From the NCBI GenBank assembly GCA_002729015.1, contig PBVO01000083.1, positions 3,889 to 24,982 on the forward strand: a stretch of 21,094 nucleotides of DNA. The letters run 5' to 3'. The notes below the pieces were generated by a model. The model ran no database searches, had not been told where the DNA came from, and worked only from the letters and a program-made list of their open reading frames with translations. The translations under genes were made by a program, and so were the position numbers. Positions 1 to 6,497 of this stretch are shown one piece after another. The DNA comes from Candidatus Poribacteria bacterium (GTDB lineage Bacteria > Poribacteria > WGA-4E > UBA9662). The stretch's first letter is position 1; every line of letters begins with the position of its first letter.

Positions 1-32
1 ATTTAAAATCAGATATAAAATTTACAATCTAG

Positions 33-200
33 TTACTCGGTAATTCGCCTACAATCAATTCGGAAGTTCAGAAAAATATAAAGAAAGCCAAACCTGCTAT
101 TCGATACTTAATCGATCTATTCGATGATAAGCCTATAACCAGTAGAAAATGTGTGTTTAGATTCCTACAACAGATTAATCCGAATGATTCAGGTTTTTGA
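33..200 (+). pseudogene. Possible HEAT-repeat-like C-terminal relic
   Basis: An open frame of 55 codons ends in TGA at 198-200 and is preceded in frame by TAG at 30-32. It has no ATG, GTG or TTG start, so it cannot be a normal gene by itself. The product has an amphipathic helical look (AKPAIRYLIDLFDDK followed by RKCVFRFLQQINPND), which resembles the paired helices of HEAT-type repeats. It may be the decayed 3' end of a gene that begins left of the window, or chance coding in AT-rich DNA. The family suggestion is an impression from residue pattern only. Confidence 0.22.
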
Positions 201-471
201 AGACCTATCGAAAACTATTCTTCTTCTACAGAGATTTGAAAATGGCAGAATTTAAATATAAATTGCCAAAAACATTACTGTTTTAGCAATTTATAGGGGT
301 TAGATTTTACATATTTAACAAATTTTTGTAACTATTAATCGTAAGAACGATAGCCAGAAAAACACGTAATCTTATGCTTTGATCAAATGAGGGAGGAGTT
401 AGCAATATTGTCGGTTCTATAGAAAATGAACAGTTAGTATTTCTATGTCCACAGTCCTTTTGCAAAATGAT
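201..471. other. AT-rich non-coding region downstream of the sulfatase
   Basis: No supported gene is seen on either strand. An imperfect inverted repeat (arms 262-273 and 280-290, about 10 pairs around a six-base loop) sits where transcription from the minus-strand sulfatase would end. It lacks a convincing T-run on the minus-strand side, so I do not call it a terminator. A GGAGGAG string at 391-397 lies inside an 11-codon frame (387-422) and is probably chance. Confidence 0.5.
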
Positions 472-2055
472 CTATACACCTGGTGAATCGTCGAAATCGA
501 GGTCGACTTTGGAGCTGACAACTTCAGGGTGGAAGAGCGGCGAATCTGCTTCAACTAATCGACCATCTCGTAGTAAAATTTGATTAGGTGTTTTTGGGTT
601 AACTCGCTTTCGATATTGTTTAGCTAGCAATTGGCTATCTTGATGACGAATAACTTCGACCTGATCAAAGTCAAAATCTTCCAAAACGGCAGATCTTAAC
701 TGAATTAATTCATCAGGAATTTGTTCATCCAAAAGTAAATTGTGTTGTTCATCAGGATCTTCAACCAAATCAAATGCAAGGTCATCTGTACCACGGAAAG
801 CAACGTATTTATATCGTTCAGACCTAATCATTCGAAATTCAGTACCTAAGCCCCAACGAGGCGTCAAGGATTCAGTGATAACTCCGGAGCGTTGTATCAA
901 CTGTCTTGGTGCCTGCTGCTGACCAGTTATAACTGGAGAAAGATCCACTCCATCCAACCCTTCTGGTGGTTCAATATTAGATAACCCACATATAGTTGGA
1001 AAAATATCAGCTAGCGAAACAGGATTTTGAATAGTTTGTGAGGCTAGGGTTCCTTTTCGGTGATTGGGCAAAGAGACGATAAAGGGAACACGAACTGAGG
1101 CTTCGTGCCAAGTGTTTTTCCACCATAAGCCGTGCTCACCACATAGTTCTCCATGGTCCGAAGTATAAATGATAACTGTATTATCTAAGAATCCACCATG
1201 CTCTAATAGCACTAAGAAGTCACCCAACATCTCATCCAAGAAATCGACAGAAGCAAAATAAGCTGCTCTAGCCTTCATTTCTTCTTCAGGGCTAATGGCT
1301 TCTGTCTGAAACCCTTTAATAGCGCCTAAGGTCATTGGATGGTTAATTGTATCTCCACTCCGTCCGATAAAAGGTCGGGTCACCAAAGTTGACTGGTTGG
1401 TTTGAAAGTCATAGTAGCGTTCCAAATAACGACGAGGCGCAGTCAATGGGAAATGTGGTCGACTGAAAGAAGTATACAGTAGCCAAGGACGATCAGCAGA
1501 GGTATGATGGTTTTCTCGTAACCATGACATCGATTCACGGATGATCATGTTTTCTTGTAATAAAGATTCAGGGATCTCACTCAATCCTGCGTCAGCCGTT
1601 CGAGAACGCATAGTCATCCCTGCAAAATTTTGTGAGTTATGGCGACTCAATGGATCATACTGGTGTGAGCACATACCACCGAAATCGCCATAAGGTCTTG
1701 CGCTAAATCCTGCATACTGGAGAGAGCCACCAAGGTGCATCTTACCAACTGTGGCCGTTTGGTAACCATTGGATTGAAAGTGCGAGCCCCAAGTCGGAAG
1801 CTCAGGAGACAAGATTGACTGATTCGCCCAAGCACCACACCGATGAGCGTGTCGGCCAGTTAACATAGCAATACGGGAAGGTGAGCATAGTGGAAACTGG
1901 CAGTAAGCTTTGTCAAAGGTAATGGCCTGTTTAGCCAATCGGTCTAGTGTTGGTGTCTGACAAGGCTCACCTCCGTTTTCTTGGCTTCGATGTGATAGAA
2001 ACCGGTAGGAGTGTTCGTCGCTGTGTAGAACCAAGATATTAGGTTGATTGAGCAT
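472..2055 (-). CDS. Sulfatase (arylsulfatase/choline-sulfatase-like), Cys-type
   Basis: This is a formylglycine-dependent sulfatase that would hydrolyse a sulfate ester on an unknown substrate. The signature C57-S-P-S-R61 followed by LTGR is the Cys-type motif whose cysteine is oxidised to formylglycine by a separate maturase, not present here. Other visible active-site elements are D13/E14 near the first strand, K105 and H107 (GKMH), H201 (RPHF), D300-H301 (TSDHGE) as metal ligands, and K313 after GEHGLWW. The 527-residue length is normal. The protein enters the catalytic fold at once (QPNILVLHSDEH), with no signal peptide or Tat motif, so it appears cytoplasmic and would act on imported small substrates. 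An AAGG-type ribosome site precedes the ATG by about 9-10 nt. It is separated by 123 nt from the PhyH gene upstream. Family is certain; substrate is not. Confidence 0.95.
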   Translation of the reverse strand: MLNQPNILVLHSDEHSYRFLSHRSQENGGEPCQTPTLDRLAKQAITFDKAYCQFPLCSPSRIAMLTGRHAHRCGAWANQSILSPELPTWGSHFQSNGYQTATVGKMHLGGSLQYAGFSARPYGDFGGMCSHQYDPLSRHNSQNFAGMTMRSRTADAGLSEIPESLLQENMIIRESMSWLRENHHTSADRPWLLYTSFSRPHFPLTAPRRYLERYYDFQTNQSTLVTRPFIGRSGDTINHPMTLGAIKGFQTEAISPEEEMKARAAYFASVDFLDEMLGDFLVLLEHGGFLDNTVIIYTSDHGELCGEHGLWWKNTWHEASVRVPFIVSLPNHRKGTLASQTIQNPVSLADIFPTICGLSNIEPPEGLDGVDLSPVITGQQQAPRQLIQRSGVITESLTPRWGLGTEFRMIRSERYKYVAFRGTDDLAFDLVEDPDEQHNLLLDEQIPDELIQLRSAVLEDFDFDQVEVIRHQDSQLLAKQYRKRVNPKTPNQILLRDGRLVEADSPLFHPEVVSSKVDLDFDDSPGV

Positions 2056-2178
2056 AAAATTACGCCTTAGATAGGTTAGCTAAGTTGGAAAAAATGTAGA
2101 TCTAACGATTTAACAAGAATTAGACAGTTTTTGTATGATAGTTTACTTCACTCTAAGATTAACAAGTACGTGTTTCAT

Positions 2179-2934
2179 TCAAGGAGTCCACAAATTCCAT
2201 TCAGCTGAATGAGACCACCGATCGCATAATTGACATGTACATAAATAACGAAATGCGAATCGGGGAATGGAACTGGTATTGGCCGTGCCAGCGTGAGCAA
2301 ACATATGCTGAAAAAATAATACATCACCTCGTTTAGGTTGTAGCTCGACCGGGTCTCCCAGATTTAGCGTATTTAGATCATTATGTAGGTCAATAAGATA
2401 GTGATATTTTTCCTTATCTGATTCAGCTAAGGCACGGATTTTATGATGAGATTTGGGCCAAACCATCGTACCTCCACCTTTATCTACAGTATCACTAAGA
2501 AAAGTTAACACCACCATTCTCAGTGGTCCCGGAAGTGATTTTCGGTATTTTTTCCCTCCTAACTCAATCCCATCAATGTGAGCCTTACCACACGACCATT
2601 TTGGAGATGGAAAAACATTAATGGTATTAATACCACTTGGATAGTGTGTAGCTACGGAGAGGTCGCTAGTCAGTTGAGAACTAGCTTGCATAAACTTAGG
2701 GGTGCAACAGGCTAAAAGATCGGAGTCAGTCGTAGTGATGTCAATCAAGTTTCGGTAAGACTGTACGCTGGCCCATTTTGGAACAGTTTCCCAAGATTCT
2801 GGTTGATCTGGTTGCATTTCTAATAGCGACCACAATTTATCCCTAGCTTTTTTCGAAACTTGATCGGGAATTAAATCTTCAGCTAGTAGATATCCTTGTT
2901 CTTGATATTCGTCGATCTGTCTGGGGGTTAGCAT
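2179..2934 (-). CDS. Phytanoyl-CoA dioxygenase (PhyH) family protein, PhyH-1
   Basis: This is a predicted Fe(II)/2-oxoglutarate-dependent oxygenase of the PhyH family. The facial triad is visible as H119-x-D121 (KAHID) and distal H214 (MFAHAGT), with R225 (IPRFAFR) as the likely 2-oxoglutarate carboxylate ligand. GTMVWPKSHHK at about 155-165 matches the family's 'G..v.PGSH' segment. The N-terminus (LTPRQIDEYQEQGYLLAEDLI) is typical of the family, so the ATG start fits, although no strong ribosome site is seen. Length 251 is normal. It lies downstream of a broken sulfatase-like locus and upstream of an intact sulfatase on the same strand. PhyH proteins hydroxylate many kinds of small molecule; the substrate cannot be inferred. 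Confidence 0.93.
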   Translation of the reverse strand: MLTPRQIDEYQEQGYLLAEDLIPDQVSKKARDKLWSLLEMQPDQPESWETVPKWASVQSYRNLIDITTTDSDLLACCTPKFMQASSQLTSDLSVATHYPSGINTINVFPSPKWSCGKAHIDGIELGGKKYRKSLPGPLRMVVLTFLSDTVDKGGGTMVWPKSHHKIRALAESDKEKYHYLIDLHNDLNTLNLGDPVELQPKRGDVLFFQHMFAHAGTANTSSIPRFAFRYLCTCQLCDRWSHSAEWNLWTP

Positions 2935-2968
2935 GTTTTTACTTAACAGTTATTAGGCACTTAGTCTC

Positions 2969-3136
2969 TTAGCTTTCTTTGTACCCATAACGTATAGCTT
3001 TTGCTCTGACAGAGTGAACTCCTTTATTCAAACGAATTGGCCCGGTGACTAGCATCCAATATGGATTGTGTTCGGTTGCCTTTTCGTCAATTGTATAGAC
3101 CATAGAAGCTCCTTCTGTCGCACAATAAAAAGTTAA
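2969..3136 (-). pseudogene. C-terminal fragment with chitobiase/sulfatase-type CHB_HEX_C-like domain
   Basis: The minus frame from 3136 to TAA at 2969-2971 encodes a compact piece. It begins LTFYCATEGASMVYTID, continues to LVTGPIRLNKGVHSVRAKA, and ends IRYGYKES. The pattern CATEGAS..YTiD ... tGPi.L.kG.h.vrAkA.R.Gyk.S is that of the small beta-sandwich (CHB_HEX_C_1 type) often found at the C-terminus of secreted sulfatases and hexosaminidases. It is preceded in frame by TGA at 3137-3139, and the usual catalytic domain is absent. An internal ATG at 3101-3103 has AAGGAG six nt upstream, so a 44-residue protein could be made, although that AAGGAG also encodes part of the conserved EGAS segment. 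Best read as the 3' remnant of a sulfatase-like gene whose 5' remnant is the neighbouring fragment. Confidence 0.6.
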
Positions 3137-3150
3137 TCATAGTTGGGAAT

Positions 3151-3378
3151 TTAGATTAGCTGTTTCGTTTGTAATCGTCTTCTGGCCTCGATTGTTCGGT
3201 GAATTGGGAACCAGCTAGACCATACTGGTTTTGGGTTGCTCATCAAGATATTGGGATAATTTTGAGCTACTTGTAAATTACTAGAACTTGCGACAGTTGC
3301 CAGTGATTGTAATTGACCAGTGGAAAGACTAGTAAAAGCTGCCACCGAAAATTGTAGAAATTGTTGTCGATTCATCAC
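3151..3378 (-). pseudogene. N-terminal fragment of an exported sulfatase-like protein
   Basis: This is a 75-codon frame. It begins with GTG at 3376-3378, but the next codon is ATG (3373-3375) and is equally likely as the start. The product opens with MNRQQFLQFSVAAFTSL, a Tat-like or Sec-like leader without the second arginine. It continues to QNYPNILMS, which resembles the first strand of sulfatases (PNIL followed by a metal-binding Asp), but the metal-binding Asp pair and the C-x-P-S-R motif never follow. The frame runs into an unrelated Arg-rich tail (RRRLQTKQLI) and stops. Only 13 nt separate it from PhyH-2 upstream, so it was probably the last gene of the MDR-PhyH operon. Together with the fragment at 2969-3136, in another frame, it looks like a sulfatase that lost its catalytic middle. 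A short secreted protein is the alternative. Confidence 0.5.
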
Positions 3379-3392
3379 CTTACTAGAATAAA

Positions 3393-4220
3393 TTAGAAAT
3401 TATGGTAATTCTCGGGAGTCCAGTTAGGTACAGGATAACCAGGAGGCCAATGATCGTGGCCTACTTTCCGGTTAAAGTCAGATCTATTTCCACACAACCA
3501 GTAGTACATTTCGGCGGCATCAAACCAATTCCTGTGCTGCTGTTGATGAGTTGGGTGCTGAAACTTGGCATTTTGGGGCTGGCCTGACTCAAAGTTAGGG
3601 TCGGAAATCCAATCCCGTTGGGGTGGAGTCATTCGCCAGTAAATATATTTCAGCATGTTTCGCCAGCCAATAGCGGTTGATTTAGAACGGCGGTGCCAAA
3701 TCGAATAAGCGGTAATAAAAATCGAACCAGCAGGTGCCGCAGTCAATTCTGCACCACGAATGGTACCATAGTGGCCCATCCAGCTCTGTAACGAAAAGAA
3801 AAAATGTGAGCCAGGTAAAACTTCGGTTGGCCCCATTTCAGGTGGTGTATCTTGTGGGTAGTAAAATACCTGCAGATGGTTAACTGCTGGCCCGTATCGT
3901 GAACCCCCATCCCGGTGCCAGTTTTGGGATTCCATTGGACACTTAACTCGATGGTTAGGTAATTTGATAGGCAATGCAAAGTTAGCACCCAATAAAGAAC
4001 GAACTGCTCCTGCTGCTTGAGGATTATAGAAAACAGCTTCAATAAACCAGTCCTCGTTGAGCAATGAGTGATGCCCGTTTTTATCAATGTAGTCAGTAGT
4101 CTGTCGGTTTATAGCATCATCGACTACACTTTCTAGCATGAGGTAACCAGTTTTGCAGAAATTAAAAACGTCAGTATCATTGAGTGTTGGGGGACAATCA
4201 TAGGTTCGAGTCTGGATCAT
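3393..4220 (-). CDS. Phytanoyl-CoA dioxygenase (PhyH) family protein, PhyH-2
   Basis: This is a predicted Fe(II)/2-oxoglutarate oxygenase. The metal triad is H102-x-D104 (NWHRDGG) and H176 (SIWHRRS), with R187 (GWRNML) as the probable 2-oxoglutarate anchor. GPTEVLPGSHFF at about 130-141 is the characteristic family segment. After the jelly-roll core there is an aromatic-rich C-terminal tail (about 200-275, with WFDAAEMYYWLCG and HDHWPPGYPVPNW) that the other two PhyH proteins in this window lack. Its ATG overlaps the TGA of the upstream dehydrogenase in an ATGA junction, so the two are translationally coupled. This implies that the oxygenase and dehydrogenase act in one pathway, for example hydroxylation followed by oxidation (inference). 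Confidence 0.93.
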   Translation of the reverse strand: MIQTRTYDCPPTLNDTDVFNFCKTGYLMLESVVDDAINRQTTDYIDKNGHHSLLNEDWFIEAVFYNPQAAGAVRSLLGANFALPIKLPNHRVKCPMESQNWHRDGGSRYGPAVNHLQVFYYPQDTPPEMGPTEVLPGSHFFFSLQSWMGHYGTIRGAELTAAPAGSIFITAYSIWHRRSKSTAIGWRNMLKYIYWRMTPPQRDWISDPNFESGQPQNAKFQHPTHQQQHRNWFDAAEMYYWLCGNRSDFNRKVGHDHWPPGYPVPNWTPENYHNF

Positions 4221-5539
4221 AAACTAACCCCATATTTTTCTAGAATGAATTCACAGCCAAGTCCGTAAGTCCGAGATTCATCCATCATTAAAGAAGTATT
4301 AGGAAATTGAATTATGCGCCAACCATCTTGTATCGCTTCCAATGGTGTTTGGTAAATAAAGGGTAGTTCTGGTTCAACAATCTTTCCTTCAATTAACATT
4401 GACATACCATGTATATTAGATGTGAGTGCGGTGTTACTAGTTTGAATATAGAGTAGGTTTTGCTGAAGGTCGGAGCGATCTGTTTGGGATTCCACTTTCG
4501 TTTTTGGGTTCACTAATTGTCCATTCGAAGCGATTTCGGTCCAGTCGAAGACAACTGCTAACCGATCGTTACGTTTGTGCAGCAGATCTTGATAGGCATT
4601 TTGTGCATCCGCGGGATGATATTTGTTGTAAATGTTAGAAACACTTACTCGGCCTTCCTGTAACCAGCGCAAGGCCCCAGCATAGTTCTCGAATAGGCTG
4701 TTGTGTTTAAAATCTTGCGGGTGGTGAGGTAATTCCCATTCCCAACCGCTCCGAATGTGTGCATAGTTGAAAAATATGGCATTGTGTAATGCATGTAAAG
4801 ACAAATCAGTGAATTTTTGCCAAGGTGTAGCAATGCAGACGACCTCGCCTCCCTTGCGAATGGCTAATGCAGCATCCAGCAAGGCTTGTTCATGTCCCGA
4901 GCATTCAATAGCGAGTGGAAATTGACCGTATAATTCGTCTGATTCAGCAGGTACTTGTGCGAGTATATTGTCAATACCTTCTGTCGTTGCTATTTGGCGG
5001 CGAGCTTCGACAGGATCACAGGCATAGACTTGATAGCCTGCAGCGAGGAAGTTTTTAGCGGCTAAGTGCCCAACCAGACCTAGCCCACTGACTAAAACTT
5101 TAGCTGGAGGGCGAGCTGAAGTTGTAGTCAGTGTGGTCATACTGACGCCCATTATACGAGCAAACACAGCCAGCTCAGCTGATAGACCAGCCGGTAATAA
5201 AACAACATTCTTAGCTGATTGCCTTTGGTAGGAACTATGCGACCCAGAAGCAAAAACGATATCACCAACTTTTAGCCCCGAAACTTCCGCTCCAACCTGA
5301 TCCAGCCGAAAAACGGCAGCATACCCAACTTGTTTGGGAAAGCTAGATTCAGCCAAGTAGGCTGAGTTGATCTCTGTACCGGTACTGACCAAGGTCGCTA
5401 ACGTCTGACCAGCGATTTCATCAGGTGCAAGTGGACGAGTTAAATCAATCTCACTCTGTACTAATTCAGCTTTTTGATGATTGGTAATTGCTATACTATA
5501 GACTTTATTACTATCGTAGCTACTTGTTGGTTTGAGCAT
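4217..5539 (-). CDS. Zinc-less medium-chain dehydrogenase/reductase with C-terminal extension
   Basis: This is an alcohol-dehydrogenase-like (MDR) oxidoreductase. Residues about 16-125 form the GroES-like domain (TLATLVSTGTEINSAYL and KVGDIVFASGSH). Residues about 145-300 form the Rossmann domain with the dinucleotide loop G152-LGLVG-157 and D175 at the end of the second strand. The catalytic zinc Cys/His ligands are not evident; the TLVSTGTE segment is like the non-zinc subgroup. The MDR fold should finish near residue 333 (AVVFDW). A further 107 residues follow: a polar linker (about 335-360) and a compact segment (362-440) including DGWRIIQFPN and LGCEFILEKYG. I cannot assign this segment; it is vaguely like small DUF4177-type folds. 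A G-rich ribosome site (GGGGG, 5-9 nt before the ATG) supports the start. Coupled by ATGA to PhyH-2. Confidence 0.9.
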   Translation of the reverse strand: MLKPTSSYDSNKVYSIAITNHQKAELVQSEIDLTRPLAPDEIAGQTLATLVSTGTEINSAYLAESSFPKQVGYAAVFRLDQVGAEVSGLKVGDIVFASGSHSSYQRQSAKNVVLLPAGLSAELAVFARIMGVSMTTLTTTSARPPAKVLVSGLGLVGHLAAKNFLAAGYQVYACDPVEARRQIATTEGIDNILAQVPAESDELYGQFPLAIECSGHEQALLDAALAIRKGGEVVCIATPWQKFTDLSLHALHNAIFFNYAHIRSGWEWELPHHPQDFKHNSLFENYAGALRWLQEGRVSVSNIYNKYHPADAQNAYQDLLHKRNDRLAVVFDWTEIASNGQLVNPKTKVESQTDRSDLQQNLLYIQTSNTALTSNIHGMSMLIEGKIVEPELPFIYQTPLEAIQDGWRIIQFPNTSLMMDESRTYGLGCEFILEKYGVSL

Positions 5540-5591
5540 CCATCCCCCATTTTAATTGAATCAGAATTACTAAAAAACTCACCAACTTTTC

Positions 5592-5606
5592 AAGTTTATA
5601 AAACTT
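5592..5606. promoter_or_regulatory. 15-bp palindrome upstream of the MDR-PhyH operon (candidate operator)
   Basis: Arms AAGTTT (5592-5597) and AAACTT (5601-5606) are perfect inverted repeats around a three-base centre. The site lies 53 bp before the dehydrogenase ATG, in the 181-bp gap between PhyH-3 and the dehydrogenase. Position and symmetry fit a regulator site near a promoter, but AT-rich palindromes of this size can occur by chance. Confidence 0.25.
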
Positions 5607-5720
5607 TTTCTCATTACCTTTCGACTGGGATATAAGTTTCTGATAGTGCCAGTCTTTTTCATAAGTCTGGTAATCATGGATACAGTAGTTGTAGCTTACA
5701 CCTAATTTAAACTTCAACTA

Positions 5721-6491
5721 TCATTCAGGCTGGTGAATTTGTAATAAGTATCGTTGGGCTGGTGGCATTCGCTCATACAAAGATGACGTTAAGAAATCCT
5801 GCTGTATAAATTGCTGTTGCTCGTGACGTAAACAATAGGATAAATGAGCAACTCTTCTCCTTGCGCCACTGACATTGAGTGTCCCCCCATGCCAAGTGTG
5901 AGCATTCAGAATGACTATACTGCCGGCTGGTGCGATGACATAAACTTCGTCTTGATGAGCTTCTAGCGGGTTGTTCATGACATCTTCAGGTCGTAAACCT
6001 GAACGGTGTGAACCAGGAACAACCCTAGCTGCTCCGTTATCCGATGTAAAAGGGTCGAATAGAATCAGGGAATTGACAATATGGTAATCACCCATATTAA
6101 CAGCTCTACCGTAGTCGCTGTGAAGCCTTTGGTGGCCAAATCCAGGTGAAGCGTCTCGAATATTAAAACCGTGTACTTTGAAGGCCGGCTGCAAGAGATG
6201 AAAAGCCGTCGCTAACAACGGTTTAATGTAAAGGCAATCATCAAACTCTTCTGTTTTATTTAGACCATTCGATAGCCTTGGAGCTCCGGGTTCAGTATGG
6301 ACCTCCCAACCACCGCGTTTACCTTCAACTTGCTGAATCTGGTCGAACCGATTCCGCATTCTGGAACACGATTCTTCGCTCAATACGCCTTCAACAACAA
6401 AAAAACCATCTTCGTCTAACGCTTGCCTCTGGCAGGCTGTAAGTGTATGTTTGTCTACACCAAGTTCCGCTAATGCTTGCTTGGTATCCAC
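5721..6491 (-). CDS. Phytanoyl-CoA dioxygenase (PhyH) family protein, PhyH-3
   Basis: This is a predicted Fe(II)/2-oxoglutarate oxygenase with triad H124-x-D126 (RLHSDYG) and H201 (HTWHGGT) and an Arg at 211-213 (GARRRVAHLSY) as 2-oxoglutarate anchor. GAARVVPGSHRSG at about 153-165 is a near-canonical family segment. The N-terminal stretch CQRQALDEDGFFVVEGVLSE is the usual PhyH opening. The start is GTG at 6489-6491, with no clear ribosome site, only 6 nt after the stop of the upstream ctpA-like gene. Translation probably depends on coupling to that gene, although a functional link between protease and oxygenase is not obvious. Length 256 is normal. Of the three PhyH proteins here this is the most canonical. 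Confidence 0.92.
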   Translation of the reverse strand: MDTKQALAELGVDKHTLTACQRQALDEDGFFVVEGVLSEESCSRMRNRFDQIQQVEGKRGGWEVHTEPGAPRLSNGLNKTEEFDDCLYIKPLLATAFHLLQPAFKVHGFNIRDASPGFGHQRLHSDYGRAVNMGDYHIVNSLILFDPFTSDNGAARVVPGSHRSGLRPEDVMNNPLEAHQDEVYVIAPAGSIVILNAHTWHGGTLNVSGARRRVAHLSYCLRHEQQQFIQQDFLTSSLYERMPPAQRYLLQIHQPE

Positions 6492-6497
6492 TTGTAT

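Noticed and set aside
262..290. Imperfect inverted repeat downstream of the sulfatase as an intrinsic terminator
   Set aside because: The stem is AT-rich with an internal mismatch and there is no clear T-run on the minus-strand 3' side.
387..422. ATG-initiated 11-codon frame containing GGAGGAG, a possible leader peptide
   Set aside because: The purine-rich string lies after, not before, the ATG, and no plus-strand gene follows, so a leader role is unsupported.
2135..2165. Minus-strand TTGTTA / TATCAT pair as a promoter for the sulfatase
   Set aside because: Spacing is 19 bp and the -35 match is modest in AT-rich DNA, so it is not distinguishable from chance.
5520..5717. 65-codon minus-strand frame in the gap upstream of the MDR gene
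   Set aside because: It overlaps the start of the MDR gene, has Lys/Tyr-rich composition typical of AT-rich non-coding DNA, and shows no family pattern. I treat the gap as regulatory DNA.
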